64,000 nt of DNA from assembly GCA_963803295.1 (NCBI GenBank), contig CAWDMC010000011.1, positions 1 through 64,000 on the forward strand, given 5' to 3'. This document shows positions 61,249 to 64,000 of the stretch, piece after piece. A model generated the notes under the pieces. It was not told the DNA's origin. It did not search any database and saw nothing but the letters and a program-made list of their open reading frames with translations. Position 1 is the first letter of the stretch. The number at the start of each line of letters is the position of its first letter. The translations under genes and the position numbers were made by a program. This stretch comes from CAWDMC01 sp963803295 (GTDB taxonomy: Bacteria; Acidobacteriota; Terriglobia; UBA7540).

Positions 61249-61903
61249 CTATCGGGCCGCTTTGAAATTCTCGGGAACCCTGAAAAGCGACGGATCAGGT
61301 TCCTTACCGGCATCAATCCGTTGCGCGACCATATGAGTTTCAGTGCCGTTCGGCGTTATCCGTTTCGATTCCACCAGGAAGAAATCGAGAGACAATGCGT
61401 ACCACGACTCGTCAAAATGCTTTTTTTTTGTGCTTACTGGGGACCCTGTAGCCCTCGCATTCAACTCCCGCGATTGTTCTCTTGCCTAATGGCTCATCGG
61501 CTGCATGGAACTCGTGAAATTCCGTGGCGGTCATAGGCCTCAGAGGCGGCTCCGCCAGCCGGACGCCTCCAACCGCCGTCTGCACCGTTCTTCGTGACAT
61601 ATCGAGAAGATAATCGAGGTGCTTCTCAGCATCGTGGATCTTCACGACGTCGATCAGGCCGGTTACAGGCAACCTGGAGCTGCTGACCTGTCCACGCTCA
61701 TAGGACGAGCCCTGCGAATTCCGGGCATAGCTCTCGATCATGTCCACAGAATAGTCGCCGTCGGTATGCACGATGAGTTTTGCGGCGAAAGGGGTCCACT
61801 TCGGCGTGGGCTCCTGCCCACAGGCCGACAAGCATGCAGCCACGATTGAAAACGAAATCCAAGTAGCAGCCAAAGGGCATTTAGCAAGACGATGGGCTCT
61901 CAT
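61249..61903 (-). pseudogene. Lipoprotein gene split by a frameshift in an A9 run
   Basis: The first frame (from ATG 61903) gives a signal peptide with a lipobox (SIVAACLSAC) and a globular part ending GVECEGYRVPSKHKKKAF at 61412. The other frame continues smoothly with FDESWYALSLDFFLVESKRI to 61249. The junction is a run of nine A (nine T on the plus strand, 61421-61429), a typical place for indels or slippage. Repaired, the protein is about 215 residues, an outer-membrane-type lipoprotein of unknown function. Since both halves look selected, an assembly error or reversible phase-type slippage is likelier than old decay. Confidence 0.75.
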
Positions 61904-61942
61904 GATTAGTCCGCGCACCTGCCAGATCCGTAATCGCTATTT

Positions 61943-63439
61943 CTATTTGCTTCCAAGCCCCAGTTTAGTCCACATCTCATCGACTTTCTTCTTGGTTGTC
62001 TCGTCCATTCTGATCTCATCCGGCCAGCGGCGCGCAAATCCTTCTGTGGGCCACTTCGTAGTAGCATCCACTCCCATCTTCGAGCCAAAATTCGGCAGCC
62101 GCGAGGCATGTTCGAGCTGGTCAACCGGGCCCAGCGTGAACTGGATGTCACGCTCGGGATCGATGTGATTGAACGCTTTCCAGGCCACTTCGCGAATGTC
62201 GTGAACGTTAACATCGTGATCGACCACCACAATGCACTTGGTGAACATGGCGCCGGGCAATCCCCAGATAGCGCTCATCACCTTGCGAGCGTGGCCGGGA
62301 TAGCTCTTCCGAATGGCCACAATCATCAGGTTGTGGAACACGCCTTCTGCAGGCAGGTGCATATCAACGACCTCGGGCATCTGCTTTTTCATCAACGGCA
62401 GGAAGATGCGCTCGACCGCATAACCCATCCAGTAGTCTTCCATGGGCGGGCGGCCCACGATGGTCGAAACGTAAATAGGATGGCGGCGCCTGGTCACGCA
62501 GGTGATGTGAAACGCGGGGAACTGGTCTTCCAGCGAATAATAGCCGGTGTGATCGCCGAACGGACCTTCAGTGCGAATGTCGTCTAGATCCACATAGCCT
62601 TCCAGCACGATCTCGGCATGGGCGGGGACTTCGAGATCCACCGTTTCGGCCCTTACTAACTCAACGGGCTCGCGGCGGAGGAAGCCGGCAAAAAGGAACT
62701 CGTCTACATCCTCGGGCAAGGGAAAGATGCCGCTAAGCATGGTGGCAGGATCGGCGCCGATGGCCACGGCCACCTCCATGCGGCGGCGTTTACCCTGGCC
62801 TGCCTCCTCTGCTCGAGCAAGGCGCTCAATCCATCTGAAATGTTCGGCGCCGGTTTTGTGGATTTGCCAGTGCATGCAGGTAGTGAGATCGTCGAATACC
62901 TGCATACGGTAACAGCCCACGTTGCGTCGTCCCGTCTTAGGGCTGCGGGTAACGACCATGGGCCAAGTGATGAAGCGACCGCCGTCCTGGGGCCAGCACT
63001 GCATAATTGGCAAACGGGCCAGCGACGGCGAGAGCTCGACCACTTCCTTCACCGGCCCACTTTTCACCGTTTTGGGGAAGAAGGCGCCCATTTCGGCAAG
63101 CCGCGGAAGCATGCGGACCTTGTCAAGAAAGCCTTGAGGCGGCTTCATATCGAGCAGTTCCTCGATACGGTGGGCTATTTCGTCCACAGAACCGACTTCC
63201 AGGGCCAGTGCGAGCCGCCGTTTCGAACCCACCGCGTTAATCAGCACGGGAGCCCGATAGGTGATCCCGTCCTTAGCCGAGCGTGGATTTTCAAACAGGA
63301 GCGCAGGGCCGTGGCGCTTCGAAACGCGGTCGGTGATTTCCGCGATCTCAAGGTCGACGTCAGCTTCAATCTTTATTCGCTTGAGCTCGCCTTCTCCTTC
63401 AAGCCGGGCAATGAACTCGCGCAAGTCCTTGTAGGCCAT
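61943..63439 (-). CDS. UbiD-family decarboxylase
   Basis: About 498 residues from ATG 63439 (MAYKDLREFIARLEGEGEL). Signatures include FENPRS, CYRMQVFDDLTTCMHWQIHK, EGPFGDHTGYYSLED and VNVHDIREVAWKAFNHIDPERD. UbiD enzymes use prenylated FMN to decarboxylate aromatic or unsaturated acids; in this group the usual roles are in menaquinone or ubiquinone synthesis. The partner UbiX is not in the window. The gene starts 209 bp from the divergent start of the last gene. Confidence 0.88.
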   Translation of the reverse strand: MAYKDLREFIARLEGEGELKRIKIEADVDLEIAEITDRVSKRHGPALLFENPRSAKDGITYRAPVLINAVGSKRRLALALEVGSVDEIAHRIEELLDMKPPQGFLDKVRMLPRLAEMGAFFPKTVKSGPVKEVVELSPSLARLPIMQCWPQDGGRFITWPMVVTRSPKTGRRNVGCYRMQVFDDLTTCMHWQIHKTGAEHFRWIERLARAEEAGQGKRRRMEVAVAIGADPATMLSGIFPLPEDVDEFLFAGFLRREPVELVRAETVDLEVPAHAEIVLEGYVDLDDIRTEGPFGDHTGYYSLEDQFPAFHITCVTRRRHPIYVSTIVGRPPMEDYWMGYAVERIFLPLMKKQMPEVVDMHLPAEGVFHNLMIVAIRKSYPGHARKVMSAIWGLPGAMFTKCIVVVDHDVNVHDIREVAWKAFNHIDPERDIQFTLGPVDQLEHASRLPNFGSKMGVDATTKWPTEGFARRWPDEIRMDETTKKKVDEMWTKLGLGSK

Positions 63440-63755
63440 AGGGGATCCGTCGTGGGTCGGGCAAAGAATGAACTGCGGCCGATGACATGTCAAGGTCCGC
63501 AAGCAGTCCAGAACCGCTAGAATCACAGATCCACCGGGGTAAATCAAGTCACGCGCACCCTTGGCTTCGAGTTGCCTTCGAGCTGGAGGCTAAGTGCCTG
63601 ACAATTTTATGACAACGGCGTGACCTTCGAACGCCGGGAACGTCCCATCCAGCCTTGACTTTGCCACGCGCGAGCCAGATACTAGGGCCGCCGGAGATCG
63701 TAAAAAAAAGCAAAGTGAAGAGCCGGGTATTGGGGTCAACGAAAGGGATGTGAGG

Positions 63756-64000
63756 ATGGGCGGCGGTCGTTCCCTTCAAGTCGCGTTGGCCCAGTGTCTC
63801 CTTGGGGCGACGGCGGCAGCGATCGTGTTGGCCGCGTGTCTTCTTGCGACGTCAGCCGTCAGCGCTCAGGATACCTCCCCCGAACTCAGCAGCCAGGAAA
63901 GCCAGCCCAGCTTCCATTTCGAGTCGCGACGGAATCTTGTATTGGTGCGGGTGGTCGTGCGGAACTCAAAAGGCGAGACCGTTCCGAACTTGCACAAGCA
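63756..64000 (+). CDS. Secreted VWA-type protein, 5' part only
   Basis: The window ends inside this gene. From ATG 63756 (GAGG before it) the frame gives a signal peptide (LGATAAAIVLAACLLATSAVSAQ) and then the segment FHFESRRNLVLVRVVVRNS followed by KGETVPNLHK. This segment matches the beginning of acidobacterial VWFA-related domain proteins (pattern V-V-R-V-V-V-R-D/N-x-K-G). The von Willebrand A domain itself would be past the edge. Assignment is provisional. Confidence 0.6.
   Translation, partial: MGGGRSLQVALAQCLLGATAAAIVLAACLLATSAVSAQDTSPELSSQESQPSFHFESRRNLVLVRVVVRNSKGETVPNLHK

Noticed and set aside
61138..61536. 132-residue plus-strand ORF
   Set aside because: A shadow of the minus-strand lipoprotein; the real protein is on the other strand with a lipobox.

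Overview
The window looks like chromosome of an acidobacterium (Acidobacteriota, probably Terriglobia). I infer this from the mix of genes: a pilB-pilT-pilC-pilS type IV pilus cluster, a MoxR/DUF4129/DUF4350 block, PagL-like and KdsA lipid A/KDO functions, a UbiD decarboxylase, a GMC oxidoreductase with its TAT-exported small subunit, and the start of a VWA-type secreted protein. Exact rank is not resolved.

Layout. 1-3296: one end of a mobile element, made of an array of identical 36-bp hairpin repeats, a tight operon of five small genes and a tyrosine recombinase. It has cut an arabinofuranosidase gene (GH51) at about 3296. 3297-6013: the truncated GH51 and a divergent sugar isomerase. 6083-10428: pyrR, a GMC dehydrogenase pair, a SET-domain protein, an XRE regulator. 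10508-17094 (minus strand): thrC, a tyrosinase with a separately encoded C-terminal domain, aspartate kinase, a LysR regulator, a hypothetical, RidA. 17508-24456: TPR protein, CDF transporter, ROK protein, sthA, PagL-like protein, glycosyltransferase, signal peptidase. 24574-31982: carA and carB separated by a 1.1-kb insert (Uma2, RHH protein, tiny ORF), a DapA-family protein, endonuclease IV. 32152-35856: a sulfur-assimilation operon (TSUP permease, APS/PAPS reductase, siroheme synthesis). 36084-42625: membrane proteins and the DUF4129/DUF4350/MoxR block. 42726-46138: a coupled operon of secreted proteins. 46472-53674: type IV pilus motor operon with PilS. 54046-64000: NtrY-type kinase, TonB-like protein, hemerythrin, kdsA, pyrG, a lipoprotein, ubiD, and a partial secreted protein.

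The two most interesting signals are not ordinary genes. First, the sulfur operon is preceded by a 30-codon ORF with six cysteine codons in a row of seven, followed by a perfect intrinsic terminator. A possible competing antiterminator is visible, so the whole has the architecture of a cysteine-sensing attenuator. Second, the 36-bp hairpin array resembles CRISPR in spacing, but its intervening segments are diverged homologues in an A-B-C order that recurs about every 215 bp, and no cas gene is seen. It sits just upstream of a recombinase operon.

The window also holds many broken genes. carB, a matrixin-like protease and a lipoprotein carry frameshifts that could be assembly indels. The GH51, DUF4234 and HhH-GPD relics look like true decay. 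Several expected partners are absent: PilR, NtrX, and the DUF58 protein after MoxR.
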